Shown piece by piece: positions 35,601 to 44,407 of a DNA stretch of 64,000 nt; within the stretch, counting starts at the first letter, position 1, and each line of letters starts with the position of its first letter. Location of the stretch: positions 130,261 through 194,260 of the forward strand of contig JAEWFC010000031.1 of assembly GCA_023389035.1 (NCBI GenBank), read 5' to 3'. A program made the translations under genes and the position numbers. Below the pieces are notes generated by a model. It saw only the letters and a list, made by a program, of their open reading frames with translations. It was not told the DNA's origin and searched no databases. The stretch comes from Acidobacteriota bacterium. Lineage in GTDB: Bacteria > Acidobacteriota > Blastocatellia > Pyrinomonadales > Pyrinomonadaceae.

Positions 35601-37758
35601 CACGATCGCAGGGGAAAGCTACGACGGTCTGACCGCACGAGCAATATTCACCGGAACACGAATCGATATTGAACGCGCCGAGATACGCGTCGGTCAGGGA
35701 TCAGCGTCCGCAAGCGGATTTTACGATCGGGCGTCAACACAATTCGATCTCAACCTGCGAGGGGAAGCAATTCCGCTTGCTCTCGCCGTATCATTCTTGC
35801 CTCCCAGCACGAGCCTTCCAAGTTTCTCGGGATCGACCGATATCACCGCAAACGCGAAAGGCATATACGATCAGCCTTCGACCTTTGACGTTACGTTTAA
35901 CGGCACCGCACGCAATGTTGTCGTCAGTGAGAACAGTTTTGGCGACGTCGTTTTCCGCGGCAATACGGTCGACCAGGAACTGCGGGCCGAGCTCGTTGCT
36001 ACGCTTGAGGGGCAGCCGCAAGTTGTTAATGCCAAAGTCGATTTTGGCAACCGCGACCTACCCTTTGAGGTCGAGCATGTACTCAAGGACAGTCCCCTGG
36101 GGCCGTTCTTCGCTTTGGTCCCACAGCTCCGCGGCATCGCGGTTGGCGGTACCGGAACCGGTCGTGTCGTCTTCGGCGGGAATCTCGCATCTTTCGATGC
36201 GGACGGAGTGCGAACCATTTCCGCCGCGAATCTGTCAGGCTCTGCGAATTTTGCTCAGTTGTCGCTTCGGATACAGGATACACCGCTTGCAGCGGTTGAA
36301 CCTGTCATCGTGCGGTTCTCATCATCTGCGATCACGTTCGAACAGGCTCGTTTTGCGGGTGGCGGCTCTAATGTGGTCATCGCAGGGACCAAAGCTCTTA
36401 CGGACGACGGCATTAATGATCTTACGATCGACGGCCGTGTAAACCTTGCACTCCTAAATGTGATCCCTGCTGTCGGAGCGACCGATACTTTCTTCGGCGG
36501 CTTTGCGACGGTAGCAATGCGGATCTCAGGCGTGAATCGAACTGCCCGCCTTTCAGGCACCGCCGATGTCGAAAACGCGACCATTGCTGCCTTCATCGGT
36601 TCGGATAGATTGTCGTTCGATCGGGTCAAGGCACGGATCCTCTTTACGTCGAATCAGGCCCAGATCGAGAGTGCCGAAGGCTATCTTGGGGGCGGACGGT
36701 TTATTGCGAATGGAGGCGTGCTGTTAGGCGATAACCTTGAGATCGATTCTTATCGCGTTGGCGTTAACGGTACCAACGTCACCGTTCCGCTTCCGGACGA
36801 TTTTATAACCACCGGTGACGTACGGCTTGAGATCTCAGGTCGTCGATTAGCGGGCGGGCTGACGTCGCTGATCTCGGGATCTATCCTCGCACGTCGAAGC
36901 CTTTACACTACCGATATCGATCTTGCGAATGTCGTCGGTTCGCGTCGTGAAGGCTCGCTCTCGGGCGGCGGTTCATCGAGTGTTTTCCCAACACGTTTCG
37001 ACCTGACGATCGACGGACGTAACGCGCTGGTGGTCAGGAACAACATTGCTGACCTTACGGCTTCAGTTTCTCTCAGGCTCACAGGAACCTCATCGAGTCC
37101 GCAGATATCAGGCCGCATCGTTGCGACCGAGGGAACGGTCTTTTTCCGAAACGACCGCTATGACGTTCAGCGTGCAGTGCTCGATTTTCCGCCGAATACT
37201 ATGATCGACCCGATCATAAACCTGCAGGCCGAGACTGAGATAAACGGCTACCAGGTCTTCGTGAATCTTTCAGGTGCCCTCACCGATACCGAGCAGCTTA
37301 ATGCTTCGGTCAGGTCGAGCCCGGCACTGCCGCAGGCTGACGTGATCTCGCTTATCACGACCGGAAATCTGTCGAATACTGAATCGGGCATTCCAACACT
37401 CGCTTCGACGGGCATAAATACTGCCGCTGAGGTGCTTACAGATGCGATCATCAATAACCCGGCACGCAGGGCGACCGATAAGCTCTTCGGTTTGAACGTC
37501 TTTGAGATCGATCCGATAATTTCCGGCGAGCGTGTCAACCCGACCGCACGGCTCACAGTTGGACGTCAGATCAATAACAACCTTCGGGTAACCTATTCGA
37601 CAAACCTTTCTCAGGACCAGAATCAGGTTCTCGCTTTAGAGTATCGGGTATCTAACAAACTTTCATTCGTCGCCCAGTACGAACAGCGATCTTTGAGTAA
37701 CGTGACGAACAACCGCGATAATTTTAGTTTTGAGGTCAGGTTCAGACGCAGGTTCTGA
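32635..37758 (+). CDS. tamB: TamB-family translocation/assembly module protein (DUF490)
   Basis: Large envelope-spanning protein of 1707 residues that helps insert outer-membrane proteins or carry phospholipids between membranes. It has a short cytosolic N-terminus, one membrane anchor at about residues 33-55, then a long run of short beta strands forming the hydrophobic groove, rich in repeated GNASIALR- and LTATGRFDL-type segments. The C-terminal DUF490 region starts near residue 1350, with FFRNDRYDVQRAVLDFPP and NPTARLTVGRQINNNLRVTYS, and ends in FSFEVRFRRRF. An Omp85 gene follows after 29 bases, the classic tamB-tamA pairing in reverse order. Confidence 0.93.
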   Translation: MSENEPEIPDGREESEATSPSQPRQFFTRRNGMITAGIAGIVIVLLALFGTVGYRYGVFDTYIKNQFVAKMHAIGIDFSADVFRVTVNPLELELRNATFNDRLTGEKLFFIRDARIGLSIENLYAWQLSRDIKVDSTEITGAEVWVRFDEEGRSNFSNLVFEDTGDSRLNFKYRSMRFALRDSVVHFNDLSRRITADANNVQLSLEAENYDVPDDEKRYVVDLTTNDSRFTYEDGVLEDISLRARGIVNSAGADITELRIETPIGTSYLSGKVSDWANFTYNFAIESTVDLTQTSNIFPIGASLGGVGNFKGTVSGSGESYKVNGTVDSQALTAEGVYLRALNVTGTVAGTNSNYEANGTAVAELMTFEDFRVDFPRIAGNVRGTGTDFRWVGELQAVAASSDALSVGGLYLSDAVAELKDRELTATAGNGRAQKFSITDTEFDQLQARNLRFSLRNGRVELSAPGATARTFRTNDYSLSGVEGRDISVTDENRRTDVKISGLTAREADVKGNKLRNLRADDFNLVDLPNSTDLTARNLRADSLNADGARIDGIEAPSVTLRDTAAETVVYSDTLRVAKIDAGSALLGSLNIAGVRLTIRQGRVQATSNNFNAGTVTLRPSDAVPQGGTLENVEVARPVYVLEPSGRYRASADMSLGGGIIGTVPLGAATAQVEASNDRVLLSNMNASVMDGRVAGNASIALRTSGESAITGTFAGLDLSKLAALQAGRVIQLEGQTDGELDLRLRGTDLATTSGTIRARIQAATGDTGSGRIPVNGNVDLSATNGLFNIDDARLFTDKSTLTATGRFDLRNTDSDLNFDLASSDSNEIDRMFRSLGVAPDVEQQLDDLRVQIAGGMNLKGRVTGNLSDPFVEGNASVASVSLRGREIGSISSAINVSPDGFTLTDGRLVEPGGGGAVDFRVSIPRGSVNATTVFAELKNVDAGNLLAALPIDLPARLNDMTGKASGTVDLQGLPNNARGSIDIAAANGTIAGESYDGLTARAIFTGTRIDIERAEIRVGQGSASASGFYDRASTQFDLNLRGEAIPLALAVSFLPPSTSLPSFSGSTDITANAKGIYDQPSTFDVTFNGTARNVVVSENSFGDVVFRGNTVDQELRAELVATLEGQPQVVNAKVDFGNRDLPFEVEHVLKDSPLGPFFALVPQLRGIAVGGTGTGRVVFGGNLASFDADGVRTISAANLSGSANFAQLSLRIQDTPLAAVEPVIVRFSSSAITFEQARFAGGGSNVVIAGTKALTDDGINDLTIDGRVNLALLNVIPAVGATDTFFGGFATVAMRISGVNRTARLSGTADVENATIAAFIGSDRLSFDRVKARILFTSNQAQIESAEGYLGGGRFIANGGVLLGDNLEIDSYRVGVNGTNVTVPLPDDFITTGDVRLEISGRRLAGGLTSLISGSILARRSLYTTDIDLANVVGSRREGSLSGGGSSSVFPTRFDLTIDGRNALVVRNNIADLTASVSLRLTGTSSSPQISGRIVATEGTVFFRNDRYDVQRAVLDFPPNTMIDPIINLQAETEINGYQVFVNLSGALTDTEQLNASVRSSPALPQADVISLITTGNLSNTESGIPTLASTGINTAAEVLTDAIINNPARRATDKLFGLNVFEIDPIISGERVNPTARLTVGRQINNNLRVTYSTNLSQDQNQVLALEYRVSNKLSFVAQYEQRSLSNVTNNRDNFSFEVRFRRRF

Positions 37759-37787
37759 GCCGACCGGTTTGGCCGCTAGCCGGCTTT

Positions 37788-40700
37788 ATGCAATTGGCAC
37801 TTAGTCCATTTTCGGGATCATCTTTCGGCTCGGGCGTTCGCAACAGCCGCGTTATAGCTTGGTTTTGTCATGCCGTCGCTTTTGTTGTGGCGCTCGTGGC
37901 GTTCGGGGCGGTAAACGTGACGGCCCAGGAGAGTCTTGAGGGTAAACGCATCGCTGGCATCGAGCTGATCGATGCTACCGGGCTCTCTTCCAACCTAAAT
38001 AGTTATCGAGATCAGATCAACGCCGAGATCGGTGAGCGCTATGCCGCTGTCGATGTCCGCGAAGCCATCCAGGCTGTCTACGACACGAAGCGGATCGCCT
38101 CGGTCATAGTAGAAGCACGCGACGAAGGCACTGATGCTGTTCGCTTGATCTTTATCGTTCGGCCGGTCTCGATCGTCCGTCGTGTTTCGGTCGAGATCAT
38201 AGGTGACGATGCTGTTTCCGAGCAAGATATATTACTGCGTACCAGTCTGATCCAACCGGGTTCACCGGCTTCTGAAGCAGTACTCAGGGCAAATGCAGAA
38301 ACGGTTGCCGAATATCTCCGCGACCGGGGCTATTATCGGTCGGAAGTGTTATTCGCACGAGAACCGGTTGCCGGAACTGCCGATACCAACATCGTCTTTC
38401 GCGTGAATACGGGTGAACAAGCGGTCGTTCGCACATTCAACGTGGCGATCGCCGGGGTGAACACCGCGCCGGTGGTTCCCAAACTGAAACTAAAGCCCGG
38501 CGAACCCTTTACCCGCGATCAACTGCTTGCCGACGTAACTCGGATACGCGAATTCCTGCGAGACCAGGATCTGTTGGCGCCCTTCCTGGATGAGCCTCGG
38601 TACACCTTCGATAGCGAAACCAACCGGATCGATATAACGCTTGCCGGCGAGGCCGGGCCGACCGTTGAGGTAGAGGTGGCCGCGGAGGAATCGCGCGTCG
38701 GCGAAGGGACGCAAAGACGGCTCTTGCCTGTAAAGCGCGACGGTACGCTCGATTACGCAAGTATCATTGAAGGCGAACGGCGTCTGGAAAACTACTATCA
38801 GGAACAAGGGTATTTCTTTGCCGATGTGACCGCCACATGCTCGGTCGAACCGCCACTGATGAGCGACGACACGACGCCGCTGCCGAACGATACTTCATTC
38901 ATTTGCTCTACACTGAATTCGGCGGAGCTGACCGGGATGACCGTGCGTGTAAAGTACGATGTGAATCTCGACCGCCGCCTACGCCTTGTCGACATTCGTA
39001 TCGAAGGCACTGACCAGTTCACCGCGGACGAGATCTCCGCCGTACTTGATTCGCAGGAGGCGAACATATTCGGGATAATTCCGCTCTTCGGCTATGGTCG
39101 CGGTTACACCTCAGACCGCATACTCGCCGAAGACGCCTCGACCATCCGGTCACTCCTTCGGGAGCTCGGGTATCGGGATGCGGTTGTTCGCGCCAATCAA
39201 GGTGTATCGGTTGACGGCGAAAGCTTGATCATCACCTTCGTCGTAGACCAGGGCGAGGCGACGAAGGTCTCGACCGTCGAGATCGCAGGCAACAACGCTT
39301 TTGACGATGCTGAGCTTCGTACGGTATTGCCTGAGCTTGAAGGAAACAACCTGTCGATCGCCCGTGTACGAAACGGACAGCGCAAGCTGACGGAGTTTTA
39401 CTCGAATCGGGGCTATTACAACGCATCCGTAAACTATTCCGTAGACCGCATCTCGATCGACCCAACGACAAATGAGCCTCAATTTCGGGTCGTGTATACA
39501 ATTCAGAACGAAGGCGTGCCGGTATACGTCGATCGGATCCTCGTAAGTGGAAATGAAGATACGAAAACCGGAGCGATCCTTAAGGCCTTAGCTTTCAAAC
39601 CCGGTGAACTTCTAAAAGCGACTGATATCTACACAAGCGAACAGAACCTTTACGGGAGCGACGTCTTTGAGCGAGTCTCGATCGTTCCGCAACCTCAAAC
39701 CGATCGTGCGGACGGAGGCCGATCGACCGACGTTATCGTCGACGTTACGGAGCAGGCACCGCGACTTTTGACATACGGCGGCGGCTTTTCCACCGATCTC
39801 GGCTTAAGCGGTTTTGTGGATATTCGGCACTTTAATCTGCTGGGAAATCTTTGGCAAGGCGGAGCCCGGATACGATTGAGCCAGCGGCAGCAGCTTGCGC
39901 AGATCGATTTCGTCAACCCGCGATTCCTTGCCGATGGCGATAAACGTTACGCTCCCCTGACGATCACAGCCCAGTATCAGCGCGATTCGACCGTGACGAG
40001 ATTCTTTCGTTCGGCGTTCGATCAGGGCACCTTCGGCATCGTGCAGCGGGTCGATGAGGACGGCAATCCGATCGATGAATTTGGAGTAAACACGGGCAGC
40101 CCGACGCTTCACCGATTTACTTTATCTGCTGAAACCAATCGTACCCTGAGCCGCAAGAACCGAAGCATCGTCTTCTTCCGGTATCGATTCGAGGACGTTC
40201 GGCTATATAATATCGAGAGCCTGCTGATCAAGGATCTTTTGATCCCGGATTCGCGCGTTCGGATCTCAGGATTTGGGGCAACGTTTGTCCGCGACACCCG
40301 TAAGAATTGTTCGATCGAGTATTCGATACTCGAGATCATCGCTCGTGGCGAGCCCGGCGAGCCTTGCCGGTACAGTGCGGGCGATCCGACTGATGGCGAT
40401 TATCTGACCGCGGAGTACAACTTCTCAGCCCCGCAGCTCGGCGGCAATATCGGTTTCAACAAGTTTCAGGCGTCTTACAATTTTTATCGTCGGTTCGATT
40501 TCGTCCCGGGCCTTCGCGATGCGGTCTTTGCCGCTCGGGCTTTGATCGGTGTTGCCAGCGTATTTTCCCGGAGCGGCGGTTTTGACCCTAAACTTTATCC
40601 TGATCTTGAGGGTATGCTGCCGATCAGTGAGCGCTTCTTTGCCGGCGGATCGAACACCCTTCGCGGCTTCAGTTTTGAGTCTGCCGGACCGCGGGTTGTG

Positions 40701-41123
40701 ATCGTCCCTGAGGGCGTGTTCCGTGATCGCGATGGCGAACCTATATTCTTGAATCCGTTCACGGTGCCATTCGGCGGAAATGCTCTTGCGGTAGTTAATC
40801 TTGAGACACGTATCCCGATCACGAAGTCGATCAGGGCGGTCCCGTTCTACGACGGCGGCAACGTTTTTCTCAAACCAGGCGATATCTTCAAACGCCCCGA
40901 CCCCGAGGAGACCAATGCCTTCCGGCGTAACCTGCGTGCAGAATGGACGCACACAGTAGGATTGGGATTTCGAATAAAGACACCTATCGGCGGTGAGTTC
41001 GGCGTTGATTACGGCTTTCTCCTGAATCCACCGCGTTTCCTTATCCCGCAGACGAATGGGCCCGATGCGATCTACCAACTGCCTAGAGGCCAGCTGCATT
41101 TCCGCTTCTCGCAGGCGTTCTGA
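37788..41123 (+). CDS. Omp85-family outer-membrane protein assembly factor (BamA/TamA-like)
   Basis: An 1111-residue outer-membrane protein with a hydrophobic signal segment at about residues 25-46 (cleavage probably near VTAQES). Residues 50-640 hold several POTRA-like repeats with the pattern LRDRGYYRSEVLF, LRELGYRDAVVRAN and YSNRGYYNASVNY. A C-terminal beta barrel follows from about 660, with FFAGGSNTLRGFSFESAGPR as the conserved Omp85 loop-6 RGF motif, ending in LHFRFSQAF with the expected terminal phenylalanine. Two cysteines 22 residues apart near residue 350-372 lie in a POTRA insertion and may form a disulfide. The long POTRA region and the tamB neighbour favour a TamA-like role, but BamA cannot be excluded. 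Confidence 0.9.
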   Translation: MQLALSPFSGSSFGSGVRNSRVIAWFCHAVAFVVALVAFGAVNVTAQESLEGKRIAGIELIDATGLSSNLNSYRDQINAEIGERYAAVDVREAIQAVYDTKRIASVIVEARDEGTDAVRLIFIVRPVSIVRRVSVEIIGDDAVSEQDILLRTSLIQPGSPASEAVLRANAETVAEYLRDRGYYRSEVLFAREPVAGTADTNIVFRVNTGEQAVVRTFNVAIAGVNTAPVVPKLKLKPGEPFTRDQLLADVTRIREFLRDQDLLAPFLDEPRYTFDSETNRIDITLAGEAGPTVEVEVAAEESRVGEGTQRRLLPVKRDGTLDYASIIEGERRLENYYQEQGYFFADVTATCSVEPPLMSDDTTPLPNDTSFICSTLNSAELTGMTVRVKYDVNLDRRLRLVDIRIEGTDQFTADEISAVLDSQEANIFGIIPLFGYGRGYTSDRILAEDASTIRSLLRELGYRDAVVRANQGVSVDGESLIITFVVDQGEATKVSTVEIAGNNAFDDAELRTVLPELEGNNLSIARVRNGQRKLTEFYSNRGYYNASVNYSVDRISIDPTTNEPQFRVVYTIQNEGVPVYVDRILVSGNEDTKTGAILKALAFKPGELLKATDIYTSEQNLYGSDVFERVSIVPQPQTDRADGGRSTDVIVDVTEQAPRLLTYGGGFSTDLGLSGFVDIRHFNLLGNLWQGGARIRLSQRQQLAQIDFVNPRFLADGDKRYAPLTITAQYQRDSTVTRFFRSAFDQGTFGIVQRVDEDGNPIDEFGVNTGSPTLHRFTLSAETNRTLSRKNRSIVFFRYRFEDVRLYNIESLLIKDLLIPDSRVRISGFGATFVRDTRKNCSIEYSILEIIARGEPGEPCRYSAGDPTDGDYLTAEYNFSAPQLGGNIGFNKFQASYNFYRRFDFVPGLRDAVFAARALIGVASVFSRSGGFDPKLYPDLEGMLPISERFFAGGSNTLRGFSFESAGPRVVIVPEGVFRDRDGEPIFLNPFTVPFGGNALAVVNLETRIPITKSIRAVPFYDGGNVFLKPGDIFKRPDPEETNAFRRNLRAEWTHTVGLGFRIKTPIGGEFGVDYGFLLNPPRFLIPQTNGPDAIYQLPRGQLHFRFSQAF

Positions 41124-41124
41124 T

Positions 41125-43704
41125 TCAGTTAACAGCTTTCGAATTTAATATGTGGCGGTCGTCGAGTTCCAACAAGAGTCCTTCATCGTCGCCTTCAGCG
41201 GGTCGACGTACAGGAATTCGAAACTCCCGTACGGTATCGGGATTCTCAAGCCCCATTATCGCGTTCCGGATGCCGCTGTCGACCGTGTCGTGGCGCGCTC
41301 GCTGACGATGGATGGCCTTGGTGATGTACATCGCTTTATCCGCTGCGATCACAACCTGATCGAACGTCTCACCCTGAGCGGGGTAACTCGCAGATCCGAT
41401 ACTCACACCGACACCGACCGTTACACCGTGCCCGAGAGCCAGCCGATAATCGCATACTGCTCGTTCGATCCGGCGTGAAAGTTCGAGGACGTCGATCGTC
41501 TCGGTATCAGGAATTATCGCGACAAACTCATCCCCGCCGTAGCGTGCTAGAAAATCGTAATCCCGGAGCTGTTCCCCGATCACCTCGGCAACTTCGCGGA
41601 GCATCGTGTCGCCTACCTTGTGGCCGTGCGTATCGTTTACGGCCTTGAAGCCATCGAGATCCAGGACAAGGACCTGAAAGGTCGAACCGTTTCGGTCGGC
41701 ACGCTTTGATTCCTTTTCGAACTGGTTTTGAAGTCCTCGCGAATTCGGCAATCCGGTCATCGGATCAGTCAGGGCGTGACTTTCTGCCTCAGCCAGCTGT
41801 TTTGCTCGGACGATCGAATCAGCAGCAATTCGTGAGACTGTTTCGAGCAGCCTTATATGCTCGTCCGCGTAGCACGCTATCGTCCGCGAATAAAGGGAAA
41901 CCGCTCCGACCAATGCATCGTTCGAGATCAAGGGAAGCGACGCCATGGCGGTGTAATCTCTGCTGAAGTTCGAATCGGAGAAAGCGAAGTCGAGAGCAGG
42001 ATCAACGTTCTGCACAGCCTGCCGCGATTCGAGCACATACCCCGTCGCTCCATCACCTGGGGCGATCGTTTTGGAGAGCAGTTCCTCCTGGTTCGCACCG
42101 TCCACATGCACAGCGACCGCCTGGCCGCCGCCCTTCTCCATCAGGTAAACAACACAGGTATCGTAAGGGGCAAGGTCGTGTATCTTGGCGGTGAATAGCC
42201 GCAGTGTCTCATCGATATCGACAGCTGCACCAAATTCTTTCGCGAGGGAATAAAGGGTAAACACCTCTCGATTCGCTCGCTTGATCTGCTGCACGAAGTG
42301 CGGGCTTACACTATCGTCGGTCGAATGCACGTTTCCGCCCGTGTCTGCAGTGGATTCGTAGTCCAACCCCTCCGCCTCGATCTCGCGATGGAATAATGCA
42401 AGATTGTCGATCAACGTCTGAACGATGAATGGATCGAACCGAGTTCCCGCATTAGACCGAAGTATTTGTACGGCACGATCTGAAGCGACAGCCTCGCGGT
42501 ATGGCCTTGCTCCGCGCAGTGTGTCATAGACGTCGGCCACCGCCAGGATCCGCGCTGTTATCGGTATTTGCTTGCCTCTTAGAGCTTCGGGATAGCCCGT
42601 CCCATCCCAGCATTCGTGGTGATATTTGACTGTCGGCACAACCGGATACGGGAATCCCACGTTCGCCAGGATCGATGCTCCAACCGATGAATGGATCTTT
42701 GTCTTCTCGAGTTCAGCGGAGGTGAGACGGCCGGGTTTATTCAGTATGTGATCGGGCACCGCCAGTTTACCGATGTCGTGCAATAATGCGGCGGCTCGCA
42801 GTGCGTGCAGTTCGTCCTCGCTCAGGCCGAGAGCCTTTCCGATACCGAGAGCATATATCTGCGTACGTCGAACGTGTCCCATACCGACCTGGTCGCGCGC
42901 GTCTATTGCCGTCGCCAATGCCTCGACGGTCGCGAGGTGAAGCCGGCTTGCCTCAGTGATCTCACGCGTCTTCGCCTCAAGCGTTCCGGTGTGCATCTTG
43001 TGAGCAAGATGGCCCGTGATAACCAGCGGCAGCAGCAGGAGGCCGATCTCGACGCCGAAATGGCTGAACAGCGAATAAAGTACTAGCGTTGAAAAAAGAT
43101 GAAGCGAATAGGAAGCTGCAACGGATACAACCGAATCGGTAAATGGCCGTTCCTTCACCTCCGTTGATCTGCCCTGCAGCACCGATGAGATGCCAAACCG
43201 CGTCACAAAATGCGTAACGCCCATTGCGGCAGCACCAACGAGCACTTCGCTCGAGATCAGCGTCGAGACCGAGTTGCCGCCTATCGCAAACTGCTTGATC
43301 GTATTGCTGACTACGAAGAAGACGGCGGCCGAGGCGAGACAGGAAACCACATCGATCGACACGTTTAGCAACTTCTCAGCCCGGCTCACCGTCTTGTTAT
43401 TCTCCCCGGCGAACGATGCGGTCAGACTGATAAGTATTCCGCTCGGAATTCCGAGCCAGATCACAGCCCAAAAGGTGATGAGGTCCTTCGGCCTGAAACG
43501 AATGTCGGTCTTTGGGATGCTGGTCTCGTAGCGGCCGCCGAGCCAGGCGACGACACCTGAAACACCGAGCACGAGCAGCGTAGCGATCGATAGCTCGACA
43601 GCCTGGATTACTGCAAAGATGACCGCGCACGCCGCAGCAAATACAATAAAGTATCCGGCTGCAAACCTGCCGTCAAAAGTGCTGATGTGGTCGTCCTCAG
43701 TCAT
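41125..43704 (-). CDS. Membrane c-di-GMP protein with HD-GYP, GAF and GGDEF domains
   Basis: An 859-residue regulator starting at ATG 43704; the frame is open to 43803 but the extension is Arg/Pro-rich and unlike an N-terminus. About six to eight helices fill residues 12-235. The HD-GYP domain has HDIGK (309-313), the HHECWDGTGYP motif (362-372) and DVYDTL, so c-di-GMP hydrolysis should work. A GAF domain spans about 480-635. The GGDEF domain has an intact GGDEF (723-727) and an RxxD inhibitory site five residues before it, so synthesis should work and be product-inhibited. Its 3' end is one base from the Omp85 gene on the other strand. Confidence 0.92.
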   Translation of the reverse strand: MTEDDHISTFDGRFAAGYFIVFAAACAVIFAVIQAVELSIATLLVLGVSGVVAWLGGRYETSIPKTDIRFRPKDLITFWAVIWLGIPSGILISLTASFAGENNKTVSRAEKLLNVSIDVVSCLASAAVFFVVSNTIKQFAIGGNSVSTLISSEVLVGAAAMGVTHFVTRFGISSVLQGRSTEVKERPFTDSVVSVAASYSLHLFSTLVLYSLFSHFGVEIGLLLLPLVITGHLAHKMHTGTLEAKTREITEASRLHLATVEALATAIDARDQVGMGHVRRTQIYALGIGKALGLSEDELHALRAAALLHDIGKLAVPDHILNKPGRLTSAELEKTKIHSSVGASILANVGFPYPVVPTVKYHHECWDGTGYPEALRGKQIPITARILAVADVYDTLRGARPYREAVASDRAVQILRSNAGTRFDPFIVQTLIDNLALFHREIEAEGLDYESTADTGGNVHSTDDSVSPHFVQQIKRANREVFTLYSLAKEFGAAVDIDETLRLFTAKIHDLAPYDTCVVYLMEKGGGQAVAVHVDGANQEELLSKTIAPGDGATGYVLESRQAVQNVDPALDFAFSDSNFSRDYTAMASLPLISNDALVGAVSLYSRTIACYADEHIRLLETVSRIAADSIVRAKQLAEAESHALTDPMTGLPNSRGLQNQFEKESKRADRNGSTFQVLVLDLDGFKAVNDTHGHKVGDTMLREVAEVIGEQLRDYDFLARYGGDEFVAIIPDTETIDVLELSRRIERAVCDYRLALGHGVTVGVGVSIGSASYPAQGETFDQVVIAADKAMYITKAIHRQRARHDTVDSGIRNAIMGLENPDTVREFRIPVRRPAEGDDEGLLLELDDRHILNSKAVN

Positions 43705-43841
43705 TGCTATAACGTGATGCTTGTCGGAGGTCGAGTCCCTGGGAGACGCTCGAGCGGAGTTAATGGGTCGCGGCCGTAAGCACTGCACACCGCGGGGTGG
43801 CAAGGGATCAGATACAAGCGACGTGCCACAAAGGGTGTCGG

Positions 43842-43866
43842 CCTCAAACCGTTATATTGTTTGAGG
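43842..43866 (-). promoter_or_regulatory. Inverted repeat upstream of the HD-GYP gene, possible operator
   Basis: Arms 43842-43849 and 43859-43866 are perfectly complementary around an AT-rich loop, 138 bases upstream of the chosen HD-GYP start. No T-run follows on either strand, so it is not a normal terminator. A binding site for a dimeric regulator is one explanation. Confidence 0.35.
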
Positions 43867-43981
43867 TTGCGAGGAAATTCCCCGGTCCCGCCTATGAAAT
43901 TCGGTCAATTTGACGTGCTCAATATGACTGATGAATGTAGAACTGAACGAGTTGGCGTGACGATAAACGGCAGATGTAAGA

Positions 43982-44012
43982 GAAAAGGCCGAGGCTATTG
44001 CCCCGGCCTCGG
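43982..44012 (-). terminator. Intrinsic terminator after the LysW-like gene
   Basis: Seven-base-pair perfect GC-rich stem (43989-43995 with 44006-44012), loop of ten bases, followed on the minus strand by CCTTTTCTCTT. It lies about 24 bases past the stop of the LysW-like gene. Confidence 0.75.
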
Positions 44013-44035
44013 TGACCTGTGCAGATAGTCAGAAC

Positions 44036-44242
44036 CTAATACGCGTCATCGTACCCATAGCCATCGGGATCGTCCTTGTCGATCTCGTCGTCAGTCTCCT
44101 CGCGGACGTCCAGCTCCAACGGGTCAAGGCCAACGACGACCAGATCCGTTCCGCATTCGTCGCATGATACGCGGTCTCCCTGTTCGGAGTCAGCGTCTAC
44201 ATAAACTTCTTCATCGCATTCCGGACAAATCGATGTCGGCAT
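44036..44242 (-). CDS. LysW-like small zinc-ribbon, acidic, lacking the EDWGE tail
   Basis: A 68-residue acidic protein with a zinc ribbon of CPEC (residues 6-9) and CDEC (27-30), then DLVVVGLDPLELDVREE, which closely follows the LysW/amino-group carrier pattern CPxC...CxxC...LEVVGLxPLxL. LysW normally ends in EDWGE, whose final glutamate is the attachment point for the substrate amino acid. Here the tail is instead DPDGYGYDDAY, with no such end. It therefore probably does not serve as a carrier in the known AAA lysine/arginine pathway, or uses another residue. No lysX, lysZ or lysY genes are nearby. It is flanked by its own terminator. Confidence 0.72.
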   Translation of the reverse strand: MPTSICPECDEEVYVDADSEQGDRVSCDECGTDLVVVGLDPLELDVREETDDEIDKDDPDGYGYDDAY

Positions 44243-44407
44243 TTTCTCTTTTCTCCCGAATCTAATAAATTACAGATTCTAGCAAAATTGCTCGTGTAAG
44301 AATTAATAAATGAGCAATTACAAATCTAACTTGTGCACTGCTCAAGTGCAAGGAATTCTGATCGAAATGCCGAGACGGCCGTGATCGACGCCTGACGGGC
44401 AAAACAA

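Larger units (their letters stand above)
43705..44035. other. Gene-free gap between HD-GYP gene and LysW-like gene
   Basis: The roughly 330 bases hold the likely promoter of the HD-GYP gene and the terminator of the LysW-like gene. A perfect 8-bp inverted repeat with a nine-base AT-rich loop lies at 43842-43866 (CCTCAAAC and GTTTGAGG). It could be an operator for the HD-GYP gene. I see no other coding or RNA signal. Confidence 0.5.

Noticed and set aside
34917..36442. Long frames on the opposite or shifted strand within tamB (228 and 257 codons)
   Set aside because: They overlap a well-supported TamB frame, show no domain signature and carry low-complexity Ser/Arg/Pro composition typical of shadow frames in GC-rich DNA.
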